A DNA stretch of 64,000 nt, taken from NCBI GenBank assembly GCA_963921425.1, contig OY992840.1, positions 10,046,501-10,110,500 of the forward strand, given 5' to 3'. The DNA is from Dryas octopetala (taxonomy: Eukaryota > Streptophyta > Magnoliopsida > Rosales > Rosaceae). Below the pieces are notes generated by a model. It saw only the letters and a program-made list of their open reading frames with translations, had not been told where the DNA came from and made no database searches. Shown here piece after piece: positions 1 through 13,452 of this stretch. Positions within the stretch are counted from its first letter, which is position 1, and every line of letters begins with the position of its first letter. The translations under genes and the position numbers were made by a program.

Positions 1-56
1 GGATTTTCAAAAACAAAGGTTCATTGTTTTTCTAATCTGTGATTTTCTTTGCACAG

Positions 57-3000
57 GGTTTTATTACCAACAATGAGAGGGCTTTAGAGGAACTTTATGG
101 GGATGAGGAAGACTCACGCAAAGGTGTTGCATGCTTGAATGTGATGGCCGCTCGCGTTGCCACAGTTTTTGCTTCCTTAAGGGTACATGTTATAATGATT
201 TCATATTTTGAGTGAAGAATGAAGATTTTGTGAAAATTTACTGAAGCACCCATTTGTATTTATTTTCTTAGGAATTTCCTCTTGTGCGCTACCGAGCTGC
301 CAAGTCACTTGATGCCACCACCATGACCACTTTTCGCGATTTAATTCCTACAAAGCTTGCTGCTGGGGTCTGGGATTGTCTCATGAAATATAAGAAAACA
401 GTTCTGAACTTTCCTGAGACAGAAACATGCGAGTTGCTTATCCTTGACAGATCTGTAGATCAGGTTTTTAGGTGCATGTGTTGGTTATAAACACATATCA
501 TGCTTATTGCGTCCTTGTCTTTATTATTATAATGAATATTCTTATCTGAATTTCAGATTGCACCTGTTATACACGAATGGACATATGATGCCATGTGTCA
601 TGACTTATTAAATATGGACGGAAATAAATATGTGCATGAGGTAACTTGCAATGTCCATTTATTTACATATGCTTTCAAAATTTGTGTTTGTCCCTTTTGG
701 ATACTTTATCACAGGATTGTATATACAGGTTCCAAGCAAAACTGGTACACTTGAGAAAAAAGAGGTTCTTTTAGAGGATCATGATCCTGTTTGGCTTGAG
801 CTTCGCCATGCACATATAGCAGATGTATGTCCTGTGCATATTCTTATCTTTTGGGGTTTTTTCTTGCATAACATTAGTTCGTTCTTTCTTTATTATTATT
901 TTTTTTTTTCTGAATCACAAATAACCTTGTCAGGCTAGTGAACGGTTGCATGAGAAAATGACCAACTTCGTATCGAAGAATAAGGCTGCACAACTTCATG
1001 GTTCAAGGTTTGTTTATAAGTACTCTTAAAAATTCATAATCAGCATACCAGTTTCTTGATTTTTAAATGAATATTAATTTGCTGGTGTTTTCTTCAATAC
1101 AGAAGATAACTTACTTTTGTAATGGCTCACTTAAGTAGAGAGGAGTATTTTTGGCTATAAATTGTTTGAATCTATTTCTGGAATAGTGAAGTACTAACAA
1201 GGACTATTGTGAATTAGATCATCACCAAGATAGCTATGCATGTACTGTTGTAAAGTTGGTTTTTGTCAAGAAATTTATATCAAATGAAAGAGAGCAACAA
1301 AAACTCATTCCAAATAAATAGGGCAGCTTGGCTGGATTTTTATTTTTCACCAGTTTGCTTTGTCCGGGGATATATCTCTTAAAGAATTACAACTTGGCAC
1401 AGTGTTCCTTTTTTGTTCTTGGCAGAACCTGTCTCTAAGTGATCCTTAATTGTGCAAATCATTGTTACATGACTAAGATCCAAAACATGTGTGTCCCATA
1501 TCTTATGTATTTGATTGGTGCTAGGAATTTTTCTGTATGCTCTGCCAACCCAACTTTTTTGTACCCGCTTCGTGGTTAATACAGCAAAGCTCTGGTGCCA
1601 AGCATGTGTGGTTTTTAGTACAAAATCCTTATATTTTAAACTATACAGAGTGAAGCATATATATGCATTATGCAAAGTTACTGTAGTTAAAAGGTCCATA
1701 ATGAACTAAAGAACAATGGAGAATTCTTTACAGAGTTATTTGGCAAGTAGACTCATTCATGGCATTTACTTGTTAATATTTAGTGCCAAGGAGCTACTTT
1801 TCCTCTCTGGAGGTTTGTGATTGCTTTGACATGTCTTTTAAATTACCCCATGAGCTGCACCTGTGGTTGTCCAATAAAGAGTATGCAAATGTCTATTTGG
1901 GCCTTGTTGACAAATCTGGGGTGGCTTCCACCCTGTAAAATATTTCCATGTTGTAAAACAGAAAGGTAGCTGCGATTTGTCATTTAAGGAATTTTGTTCT
2001 TTTGTTATTTGTTTATAACTCAAATCTCTATGTAGATAATATGTTCATTTATTATTTTCCTGCCCGTTTCCTTTTTTCTACTGACTATGTTCATTTATTA
2101 TTTTCCTGCCTGTTTCCTTTTTTTTACTAATTGAATCATTGGTTAATGAGTAAATTTGTTTTTAAAGTTTGAAGCTTATGCAAGCCCATTTGTTACGTCA
2201 GTTCCCATTTTATTCTGTTTTTCACCTAAAAGTTCACCTGTTATATAGAGATTCTCGTGAACTATCTACAAGGGACTTGCAAAAGATGGTTCAAGCATTG
2301 CCACAATATAGTGAACAAATCGACAAGCTCTCCCTTCATGTAGAGGTTAGTTTTTCGATAGAATATCTAGTTTGAAATCTTTTTTATTCGTAAAATTCCA
2401 TTAAGTTGGCATTCAAACTTCCAGTTAAAGTAGTTAAGTTGCTATTAAGTATCTGTCAAGACAACTTATGACAGTGTAACTATATTTGAAGTTCATTTAT
2501 TGAATTAAATTATCTAATAAGGTTCTTAAATAAGAACATGTTTCCCACCTGTTAAATGAAATAAGAACAACTTATATGCATTGCGATATGTTTACATAAC
2601 CAATTATTCTATTGCCACTTACATTGCTTATTTGCAACCTTTGTCTGAATCTGAATTTTCTTGTTTGCCAATATCCCATTTGGAAAGATATTTTGTCTTT
2701 GTATACAAGGCTTCATTTTGACCTGACAAAGAGAAGCAACAAAGTAGCTCAAATTTCTGTTATACACTGAATACCAAATAGAAGTATAACAACATGGAGT
2801 AAGATTCACCTCAGAAGTGATAGCATATTGAATGAATGAGAAAATTCAAGCTGTTGACTTTGAGCATGGCAACCATGGCTTAAGCAAATTTTTTTTATTG
2901 CTCCAGATTGCAGGGAAAATTAACAGAATCATCAGGGAGCTTGAGCTTCAGGACCTTGGGCAGTTGGAGCAGGATCTTGTTTTTGGAGATGCGGGAATGA

Positions 3001-5359
3001 AAGATGTGATCAATTTTTTGAGGGAAAAACGTGTAAGAAACTTTAGAAGTATATATGGGTGAACCAGACTCCTTGTCATTATCTTTTGTAAAATACATTT
3101 ACTGTTTTTATGCAGGATACAACTGGTGAAAATAAGTTGCGCTTGTTGATGATTCTTGCAGCCATTTATCCTGAGAAATTTGAGGGTGAGAAGGGTCTTG
3201 GTCTGCTGAAGGTTTGTACCACCCAAAGGTCAATCAGTATATCTAATCTTAGTCAAGTGTTCATATGTGGTAATTTTCTTTGTTTTCAGTTAGCAGAATT
3301 ACCACCCGATGATCTGAATGCTGTGAATAACATGAGATTGCTTGGGGGATTATCAGATACCAAAAAAAGCTCAACAGGAACTTTTTCTCTGAAGTTTGAT
3401 ATTCATAATAAGGTGAATGTTTTTATTAGATGCTTCTTGAGTTCTTTCAATCAGTTGATCAATATCTAACAGGAAGCTATTAAATTTTCAGAAGAAACGT
3501 GCAGGTAGGAAAGAACGTCCGAATGAAGAACATACATGGAAGCTTTCACGCTTTTATCCCATTATAGAGGTACCTTTCAGTTGGTTTCCTTTGTCAAGTG
3601 TCATATGATTGGAACACCTATGTAAAAATATGTTGATTTTTGGTACTACTTCCAACTCTCTAAAATATTCCTTTGTACAGTTCTAACATAGTATATGTGC
3701 AATGATTGTGCTATCCATTGTTAAGTGTCATATGATTGGAGCACCTATGTAAAATATTTTGGTTTATGGTACTGCTTCCAACTCTCTAAAATATTTGGTT
3801 CCTGTTTTGGAGACAATCAAACCAAAATATAAATGAGTAGCTTGTCGTTTAATTTGATGACCATGTTGTTGAAGCTTTTCAATTTCGAATCACAGAACCA
3901 AATATAGGGTACTGATAATGAAATTTCTGACCTCAAGGCAATTTGAGGTTTTCATTATGTTCTTAATTTATAAAGCCTTATTGAGTAGGCATCCAATGAC
4001 CAAATTATCCTAAATAGAAGGTCTAAAGAGCAAGTACTGTATATACTTCTATGTTGGGGTGGCAGTGGACGGGATTATTTTATAGTAGTGCTGTTATTGT
4101 TAAACTAGAGAAGAGGACTTGGAACTATCTTTTCGAAGTTATTATGTAAATGGATTCTAGGCTGCAAAATGTCATATATTTTCCTTTATAATGTTTTCTT
4201 GGTATTCAATGGAGCATAAATGTAACATTTGTTTGCTGGTGAAATTCACATGGAGAAATATTGTGAGTAATGAGACCTTTCTTGCATTGTAAATGTACCA
4301 TCATATAAAGAGAATAATTAAGGGCTCCATCTTATCATCATCATCATCATCATATCATGATAGAATGAGTCTATCATGTAACTCTGTTTCAATTATTAAA
4401 GCAACATAGTTGTGAATTACCATATCGACAATTTTCTCCTTTCAGGAACTTATAGAAAAACTTAACAAAGGTGAACTGTCAAAGGAAGATTATCCATGCT
4501 TGAATGACCCAAGTCCATCTTTTCATGGAACGCCTGTGGCATCTATACAGCAACCTCCAGCTGCTCATTCAATGAGATCAAGACGGACACCAACATGGGC
4601 CCGGCCACGGAATTCTGATGATGGGTATTCAAGGTATCTTGTCCCTTTACCTGTGCGTGCAGCTGAGTTGTCTGTTCAGCTCACTTAATAATTTTGTATT
4701 TTGGACCTAAGTCGTCATTTTTCTATCTGTCCATCGATTTTCTTCCATTCCTTGGTTTGTTGTTAAATCTAAATCCTTGCATGGTCACAAAACCCTAAAT
4801 AATCAGAGCTGGCTTGTGAGACTCGTGCATTTTGGAAATCTGCCTTAATTAGAAAAGCTCTATTTTCCCTTACAATGATTACTTTTTTGTCCCACTGCCT
4901 ATAGTGACTCAGTATTAAGGCATGCATCTAGTGATTTCAAGAAGATGGGCCAACGCATATTTGTAGTTATAGTTGGTGGAGCTACTAGATCAGAGGTATG
5001 AAAGTGTTCCACTTCTCCCTTTTCTAGCTTTATTGAGCTTATAAGATACTGTCCAAAAAGAAAAAAGCTTATAAAATGTTTCATTTTCAGCTTAGGGTTT
5101 GCCACAAGCTCACAGCTAAGCTGAAGAGGGAAATTGTTCTGGGTTCCTCGTGTCTTGATGATCCTGCACCTTTTATTACGGTAACAAACTTAATTTTGAT
5201 CTTCAAAGCTTGGCTTGTCCTATTATCCCCATACAAGCATCCCCTACCATCCTCTATATCAAGCAGTTATTTTAAAAATGCTGGTGGTTGGTTTTTGACT
5301 TGCAGAAACTAAAATTGCTGACAGCAAATGAGCTCTCATTGGATGATCTCCAGATCTGA
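57..5359 (+). CDS. KEU: KEULE/SEC1-type Sec1/Munc18 protein (5' end outside window)
   Basis: Sec1/Munc18 protein that binds syntaxin-type SNAREs during membrane fusion; KEULE acts with KNOLLE in cytokinetic vesicle fusion. Visible coding exons: 57-182, 272-463, 557-640, 729-824, 934-1007, 2249-2345, 2907-3032, 3116-3211, 3290-3412, 3492-3569, 4446-4633, 4905-4995, 5091-5180, 5306-5359. All have GT-AG borders and the phases stay in frame to a TGA at 5357-5359. Recognisable blocks are [10 protein letters not shown], the [13 protein letters not shown] stretch, [55 protein letters not shown] and the end [13 protein letters not shown], all typical of plant KEULE/SEC1 proteins. The N-terminal part lies upstream of the window. 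It converges on the photolyase gene. Choosing KEULE over SEC1A/SEC1B rests on overall similarity and on the neighbouring photolyase gene. Confidence 0.95.
2040..2130. repeat. tandem duplication (~46 bp x 2) in a KEULE intron
   Basis: Two head-to-tail copies, 2040-2085 and 2086-2130, each beginning TATGTTCATTTATTATTTTC and differing at a few positions. They lie in the longest visible intron (1008-2248). Confidence 0.85.
3593..3794. repeat. direct duplication (~76 bp x 2) in a KEULE intron
   Basis: Copies at 3593-3669 and 3720-3794 share GTGTCATATGATTGGA and CCAACTCTCTAAAATATT, with a roughly 50-bp spacer. Both lie in the intron between the exons ending at 3569 and starting at 4446. Confidence 0.8.
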
Positions 5360-6471
5360 ATAATTTGTAATCTTAGATGCATGCATCATCTCATTGTATC
5401 CATTATTCTTTTTAACCCTTTTTTAACATTCAATGTAAGGCCCTGCCTGCCTCTTGGATTAGCAGTGGCGCTGTGCCACATTCTAGATGGAGGAGCTTAG
5501 GCTCCTTGTTGGTTCCTGTATTATATTGACATTACCGAAGCCAGTATCATATGATTTCAGTTCATATTTTGTACAGTTAACTTTTGGCATGTTTGGGAAG
5601 ATCCCTTAAAGCCTCAAATTGCAACCCCGGTTTTCAATTTTTGTTGTGGCATCACCATAATATGCTTTGCTTTTACAATCGACAGCACTTTTTAATTGGC
5701 TAGCAAAGTGCTTGTGTAAATAATAGGTTGCAGTTTTTTTTTTTTTTTGAACTCCTTGAAGTTATTTTCTGAAGCTTGCAATTAGATAAGAAATTGCAAT
5801 TGACAAAGATAGTTTCGGCACGTATACTCAGCACCTGAAGATCCAACAGTATTCTCAGCAGGTGATATAACTTGTAGACACGTTCATTGAGAAAAGTGAA
5901 AGGTTAAGCTTTCTTCATCAATGAGTAAAATTCTATGATATAACTTTTGACCCAGCCGTTGTAATGCAGATGTTCTACATAATTGAATTACTTGCACTAA
6001 CAATGTTTCCTTGGATTGGATAATGTAGCTAGCTACATTTCTCTGGTAGAACAGCGTCTGGAAATTTCAGGGTCTTAATATAATCTAATGATAAGAACTT
6101 ATAATAAACATTTGAGATGAGATACTAGCCATGTCATATTGTCATGTTTCAAAAGCAGTGACAGACAGAGTCGCTGTACAAATAAGATGGTTTTATTGGG
6201 TAAGAGAGATGCATTTACGAAAAGAGGAAAAAGAAATGGAAAAGAGAAGAAAGAAATCCAGTATTGAATTGAGTAACAACGCCTAATACTAATAATGCAA
6301 CTTAGAGGGAATCCTGACAGCTTGGAACAAAGGTTATGTACAGGTCTGCAACTCCACCGATCTTTCTAAACTATGCCTTCTTGCGACGAATAATGGTATC
6401 AATAGGAAGCCATAAGCAACAATTCTGTATGCTACTTATGAAGTTCACTTCAAGTGCCCAAAGTACACTAG
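5360..6471. other. convergent intergenic region (3' ends of KEULE and photolyase)
   Basis: It should hold both 3' UTRs, running in opposite directions. There is a T-run near 5740. No coding sequence or repeat with recognisable ends was seen. Confidence 0.6.
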
Positions 6472-9454
6472 CTAGCTGCAGAGTTCCTTTGCCTTTCTAC
6501 TGAGAAGTTGGTCTTCTGCTTTTCTCTTCTTGGTTTCACCAAGCCTCTTCACATATGCAATGTATCCGTCGACATCAAATTTCCTTTTGCAGCCTGCATA
6601 GTTCATGTAGCGTATTTTCCCAAAAATTGGTCGTTCCTTCCAACCCTGAAATGCCATATCAGAGGATCCAATTAGAGATGAGTCATTCTAAATTCAATGT
6701 CATTTACATACATGTTCATGGAGTCCAGGACCACATCTGTCCTAATAATTTCAGTACATTCAGTTTTCGACGGAAAGACTCAATTACTCAAAAGCACTGT
6801 GGTGTTAAATGACTGAAAAATGGGGGCCAAATAATAGTGACATAAACAGCGGAAGTGATCTTTGCCTACAAATTGTTTTAAATTTCACCGCAAGAAAAAG
6901 GACCAAAAGGACACAAACCTGGTCGTGAACACCACATATTGACCACATGCAACCAACATATCCATTCGGATCCCTTCCATCTATTTCATACTGCAAGAAG
7001 AGTTACCATCCAAAGAATATAGGTGAAAATTTGGTAACCACCTACATAAAAGCATAATTGAATTGTAGTTATGTATACCTTGTTATTTAAATATATGGAT
7101 ATTTCAAGGGCTTCTTGAGGTCCTCTTGTCCACTCAAGAATCTTTTTGGCCCAATACATCCTGCAGATGATTTTTATATTCTCATTAGGTGGATAACAAA
7201 ATCAAATTTCAACTAAGAAAATTCAGAAAGTAAAATATCTTACAAATTTGCTCAAGACAGAAAACATTACTAACAATAAAACAGTAGTCAAATGAGATAA
7301 TCAACAAGTGAGAAACCTACAAATTGATATTAGGACTTAATGAAACCCTAACTATGAATCCATAATTCTTTTTGTTTTTAAAATAAAGATCAAACCATAA
7401 TACTTCAGTGGTAATCCACAAAGTTTCCAAATATCAGAAAGCATTAAGTAAACACTGAGCAGAAAAGTAAACCATTAAACCATGAAGAGAATATAATACA
7501 TCAAAAGGTTACTTGCCTCATATAACCATGCATCTTCCCACAATAAACCATCTCCAATTGAGAGGCATTCCAGAGCTGAAAATCAGGAGCACAAGAAATA
7601 GAAGGTCAGTAGAAATTGATACAGCAGAGTTGCAGACAACCCAAAGATATATAACTGAGTTGACACACTAATACATAATAATCTTCATAAAGAGTAGATC
7701 TTAGTTATATAAAGGTTGAAAACAGAACGTGGTAGGAAAACCCATGAAACATTCAGATAGTTCAAAAATCACCTTAAAATATACAAAAAATAATAATCAT
7801 AAAAGAAAAGAACCCAGAGAATCAACTTACAGGATCAGCTGTTTGTGCCTTCTCCAATTGCTCCCTCCTGCAATTTCAAATTTTCAAAATTGTTAGGCAG
7901 TCAATAACCATCACTTCACAAACAACAATAAGAAAAACCAATTTACTGACGTGTAAATATGTTCTCGCTTATCAGAAGCATGGTCCATCAAGGTCTTACG
8001 TGCCCATTCCCATGCCCCTTGTATTGAATCATAATGAGGCTGGTAGAAGCAGAAGTTATCAGCAAGTTCTCTGCGCACAATCAACTCCTCTAAAAATGCA
8101 TCGACTGCCTTAGAAATTAGAATAGCATGTAGAATCAGGAGATTAAGCAATATATCAACTGCGAAAAAAAAAAAAAAAACTTACAAAAGCAAGAGTAGAA
8201 TTAATAAGACATGACTACAAACTGCACCTGGTTCTGGATGCTATGGGCAAAGTTACACGAAAAATAAGGCAAATGCAGAAAACACAAATCAAAGAGTCCT
8301 TCTTCAACTAGATTCAAAATAGTTAAACCATAACCTGAATTTGACATCACTAACCTGGGGAGAAAGGTTCCGGACGCTACGTGCCTCTAAGGCACATCTC
8401 TGTGCAGATATTTGCCCAAAATGCAAATATGGAGAAAGACCAGAAAGCCCTCTTGGTTTCAAAGGGTTATTCCGGTCCGACGAATAACCCTTCAACCTTT
8501 TTGTCAAGAACCCATTTTTGCTACCCATCAAAACTTCCATGGCCGCCTTTTCTCCTGGTTCACACCAATCAATTTCAGGAACTTCTGCTCCTTTCCTAAT
8601 CGTACAAAAGGACAACATCAACAACAGAATCCAATAATTCCAACTCATGTCAACCAAAAATAAATGACGCCTAACCTTAAAACTTCATCAATAAGGCCAT
8701 TCCAGTCAATCAACTGACTTGTGCCTACCCATTTTCTAACTGGTGGTTGCAGCGTAGGAAATTCAATAAGGTACTCAGGAAGCCTTTTATTTATCTTACT
8801 CCTTATAGTCCTAGCACTATACTCCAACTTCTCTGATGCTGCCCAAATGGGCACTACATTGTGGGCATCAACTTCATGTATGGTCACAAAATCACTAACC
8901 CTCTTGCAAATGTCCTCTTTACATTTCTGAACTTCCCTCAAGGGTGAGAAGTCTGTTACTAAAAGTGAAGCCCCACATTCTCTCACAAAATTGGGTATAG
9001 TCTCCTCAGCTTCTCCCTATATGTTAAACCCAAACAGGGTAACAATCTATTTTCAGATTTTCTCGGAAGCCAAACACAAACAGAGTACAAATGCAAAAAA
9101 AAGACCAAATGGGTGTTTCAGAAAATACGATCTTTGACTTACCCGGAAAAGAAAAAAGGGAGTTTGAGACGTTTCTTCAAGATCACGATGCAATTGTCGC
9201 AAACCCCTCAGCATAAACCGTAAATGGCGGGCTTTGGCGCCAAGAAACTGATCGAACAGATTGAACGCCACGGCCACGGGAACATGGGCCTTGTTGGCCT
9301 GCTCAACGGCGTGGATCAAGGCCCAATTGTCTTTGACCCGTTGGTCCCTGAACATCCAGTAAACCACGGGACCCACCTTTTGATCGGCCGGGTTATACCC
9401 TTCCTTCAGAACCCGAACCCGACCCAGTTGAACGGAGGCGGCGTTGCCGGCCAT
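6472..9454 (-). CDS. PHR1: class II CPD photolyase
   Basis: Flavoprotein that splits cyclobutane pyrimidine dimers in DNA using blue/UV-A light (Arabidopsis PHR1/UVR2). Nine exons join in frame: 9143-9454, 8676-9016, 8355-8595, 7951-8108, 7831-7867, 7517-7575, 7079-7160, 6919-6990, 6472-6645, giving 491 residues, close to the plant family length. The N-terminal photolyase fold includes [17 protein letters not shown] and [11 protein letters not shown]. The FAD-binding half has [13 protein letters not shown] (about residues 269-281), the [17 protein letters not shown] stretch, [11 protein letters not shown] and [17 protein letters not shown], all class II hallmarks. The tail carries a basic KKRKAED stretch, possibly nuclear-targeting. 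Intron 6 has a GC donor (AG|GCAAGT). The start chosen is the first ATG of exon 1, which gives the family N-terminus. Confidence 0.96.
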
Positions 9455-10184
9455 GAAGGAGTGATTATGAGGAAGAAGGGAAGCAGACGGTGGTTGCTAA
9501 CTTGCGCAGAAGGTGTACGGATAATGTGGGCCAGGGTGGGTGGGTGCAGGTTAAGAGAGAGACAGAGACAGAGAGAGAAATGACGCGACGGTACGAAAAT
9601 AGAGAAGAAAAAATGGAGGGAAACCCATACGGTTAAAGTTGTGGTTTTGAAAGGACATGCGTGGATTAATTACAGCCTGACGTTAGTCGTTAATATAGTT
9701 GGTTTGGGCTTGTATCACCGGCCCAAGATAACTTCTCTGCTCCTCAAGCTGGGTTTGGGCGTTGGGCTTCATGGAATAACACAGTAGTAATAGCCTTTTC
9801 TTTTTCTTTTTTGGGTTGAGAAATAAAACGCTATTCTTTTATTTCTAAAATACAGATTTTTTTAGAAGTCACACATAGTACCAATTTACCATTCATGACA
9901 GATACTGATATGATGCTTATCAAAAGCACTAACCTTTTTCTATTCTTGACTTTATTTTCCTATTATTGCTCAAAAGACCTTTATAATGTCCATGACTTGC
10001 CTTTTCTATTCTTTTTTTTTTTTTTTCTTCCCAAATAGTTTTAAAACCACTCTTATGAGATCCCAATTTTGGTGCCTCAATTAACGCATACTTCTGTACA
10101 ATCTAATAGTATGTCTTTCAATCATTGGAGATTATATATGGTATTAGTGTTCAACCCATTTTTAGTGTATAATCTAAAAAATTA
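9455..10184. other. photolyase upstream region
   Basis: Holds the photolyase 5' leader and promoter, reading leftward. A GA-rich microsatellite-like tract at about 9555-9580 is CT-rich on the transcribed strand. No coding sequence was seen. Confidence 0.5.
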
Positions 10185-10944
10185 GGTCAAAATTTAATTT
10201 AGACACTAAACTATAGAAGGTATTTCAACTGCATTAATCATCTACAAAATCATTTAAAAACATACCTCATCTAAAATCTAAATTGAAAAAAAAAAAAAAA
10301 AAAATTCTTCCTCTTTTCCTTTTATACCTTTCTTCACCTCCCACTATCTTTCTTTTCCCTCTCTCCGGCCAATCCTCCCAACCCAGCCCCTCCCGACCAC
10401 ACCCTTACCACAACCCGTCGGACCCTCCCTTTCAACTTACTCGAGTCTCTCTCTCTCTCTTTTCTCTCATTTTTATTCTTCTTTCCCATGTCTCCCTTCT
10501 CTCTCGCGTGACTTCGCACAGTCCGCCCGTAACCAAGCCAACTTCGGGCAAGCTTAGCCGGCGCAGCATCACTAGCCACCAGCCGGCAGCTCCTCTCTTT
10601 CCCCCCAACCATCTCTCTCTTCCCTCTCTTCTCCCGTGTGACTCCTTTCCTGTGCGCACCTCAGCCCAGCCAAAGCCGACCATTTCCTGGGTGCCGGCGG
10701 GTCCCCTGGTGTCGGCCATCCCCAGACAAGCTATAGTTGGGGTCAAGAAGTGGGGCTGGGGGGTTGGCCGGAAAGAGGGAAAAGACAAAAAGTGGAAGGT
10801 GGAGAGGGGTGAAAAAAGAAAAGAGAAAGAAAAATTCATTTTTTAAATTTAAATTTTAGATGAGGTATGTTTTTTAATGATTTTGTAGATGATGAATGGA
10901 GTTGAAATACCCCTTATAGTTTAGTGTTTAAATTGAACTTTAGC
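10185..10944. mobile_element. Mutator-like TIR element carrying a GC-rich insert (Pack-MULE candidate)
   Basis: Inverted repeats of about 95 bp, 10185-10285 against 10838-10944, share ACACTAAACTATA and ACATACCTCATCTAAAAT. The terminal sequence resembles that of the 742-bp family at 44658 and 57969 (AATTTAGACAC near the end), so the elements are probably related. The interior, 10310-10840, is pyrimidine-rich and then much more GC-rich than its surroundings, like a captured 5' leader plus coding start. Flanking 9-mers AAAAAATTA and AAAAAAAAA match at only 7 of 9 in an A-run, so the target duplication is weak. The interior open frames are not recognisable proteins. Confidence 0.65.
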
Positions 10945-12795
10945 AAAAAAAAAAAAAATGATATTGCGAATGAGTTAAACTATTTTGCTCTAAATTAGTG
11001 ACACTCAAGTATACTTACACTAACCCATATTTTATTTATATATTTTGCTGGACAAAATTAAACAACATCAACATAATGAGTTTTTTTTTTTTTCCATACT
11101 TTTTTATATATGAGTTGGTTGGAAATTCAACTTCTAAAGTTCTAATAATACAACTTGACTCGTTTTAATATTCTGGCACTCATACTTTGTTCATTTTTGT
11201 AGCTTGTCTAGTGTAACACACTAGCAATTCTAATTGCAGCACGTGGAAAGACAAATATCAAAGATTATAAATTTATTGGGCAGAGTCCCACCAAATTTCT
11301 TTTGTGCTAATTAAGCAATCCAATAAATTGGGAATACATACACGGATACACCCACCAAATCTTGTTTCCAGATTTTATACAGTAGAGTAATAAATTATAG
11401 CGACTAAAGTTGCTGCTGAGTAGTGACTAGTGAGTGAGCACTGATGAGAAACTGACCATACATATACCCTAGTTGGGTACCGCCTTAGTAAAATGACAAC
11501 TTTCTTCTACACTGTCAAAGCCCAAGGGGTGTTTGAAGACTTGAAGTTTTGAATTGTTAAAGCCTTAAAGGTCAAGGGTAATTTTGGATTTTCCTTTCAC
11601 TACTCAGCACAAACAAAATGAAGCACACTTAATTCTACCATATGATATTATATTAAATTATTAATACTAATAAAGAATGCATAATCAAATGAAGGCCTAA
11701 TTGATTGCTTAAAAGACAGAAAAGGAAAAGGTAAATTAAGGGTGATGAATCAAATTATGGTACCTGGTGATTTGACCCACGATACTACCAAAAGAGAGCC
11801 ACGTTTTTTAGTATATATAACACATTAATCAAATCATATGCACAATAGTTCTACACTTCTACACTAGCAGTTCTTTTATTTTGTAGAAATAGATAATGAA
11901 TCTAATTATTATCAAAATTGTATATATACTTTTTTAATAATGGTTAAATGAATTTTGATTTGATTAATTTTTTGTATAAAATTTATTGAAAATTAAGTTA
12001 GAAAATAAATGATTTTAATTATTTAACTACATTATAAAATGAGAGAGAAATCAAAAAAGAGAAGACAACTAACATTCTCTTTCTTAAAATGCTTGGGGAC
12101 TGCAACTATTGAGCCAATCTTAGTAAAAAAAAAAAAAAAAAAACCCTATTAAACCAATGAACTACAACTATAGCTCTCTACTTTGGAAAAATAAAAAGAA
12201 AAAAAATTCTCCTTGGTTGTTTAATCTAAAAAAGGAGCCCTACAATATTGAATTGATTATGGACCACGAGGAGAATAATGAGAAATTAATTAATTAGAAG
12301 ACTTAAAACTATAATAATGATTTTAGGGGCCGGAAATAGGAAACAGGATAATGATTTAGTTGAAACAGATGGAAATTAAGTATGTACTATGTAGCAATGA
12401 TTCCGTAGGTTGTTTGTAAAGCTAAGTTTTAACTAACTAAACGCTTAATTAATTGTTCTTGGCCAAAAAAAAAACGCTTAATTAATTTATTAAAGAATTT
12501 TTTTTTGCTAAATGAAAATGAGACTTCTATTAAAATTATTTGTGCCATATTGTGTGTGCAGGTGAGAAATCTCTCCATCTCTATCCAATAAACTTTTTAT
12601 TTTCATTTAGTGGCCACAATTTTAGTTGGTAGTTCATAACCTAACTAACTATAACTGCATTAGATTTATAATTTTCCTTAGAAAAAAAAAAACAAGAGAG
12701 ATTGATAACTGCATTAGACGGCATGATTACTCCATCTAATCCTCTTATAGTTAATTTTCCTTTTCATTTAATTTTCATCTAAGTTTAATTTTCCT
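10945..12795. other. AT-rich intergenic region
   Basis: Many A and T homopolymer runs. No open frame with recognisable protein content and no repeat with clear ends was found. Confidence 0.5.
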
Positions 12796-13416
12796 TTGGT
12801 CATTGCCAAAGAATAAAATTTCGGGTTTCGAGGAAATTTCGATGGAAATTTCGACGGAAATTTCGAAGATTTTTAAATTTCGACAAAAATTCTACGGAAA
12901 CGACGAAAATTGCTATCAAAATACGGAAATTTTGAATGAAACTTTACCATATGTTTATTTAACATATTATCTACTACATTGATAAAAAATATTGACGAAA
13001 CCAAATTATATGGTAGGTTTCATGTGATATGTGATGAATATAATGCACGCTGGAGACAAATACTGTTAAATAAAAATAGTACAATGAATAAATGAAATTA
13101 ATATATTCATATTTTATAATTTATATACTAAATCCTATATACTATATATACTCTAATACTTTTTATTCTTTATAATCTACACACTAAGATATTAAGGTTT
13201 AGCCGTTTAGGCCCTTTAAAGTATTTTAATTATTTTTATATATAAATATATTAGGGTTTAGGGTTTAAAAACAACTAAATGAAATTCCAAACTTTTTTTT
13301 TTTTTCTAATTGCCCAAAGGCCTCAAATCTCATTCCCAATTAACAATAAACTTTTTTGTTTCCTCTTTTTTTTTTCTTTCCTTCCTTTCTCTTTTCTTTC
13401 TTCCTTTCTTCCCGTA

Positions 13417-13452
<36 letters not shown>

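Noticed and set aside
1379-2023. Frames within the long KEULE intron as nested genes
   Set aside because: Short, AT-rich, with no domain; the intron is bounded by consistent splice sites and phases.
10283-10846. 187-codon open frame and its antisense frames as a gene
   Set aside because: Pyrimidine-rich, low-complexity sequence inside a TIR element; open in several frames at once and no recognisable domain.
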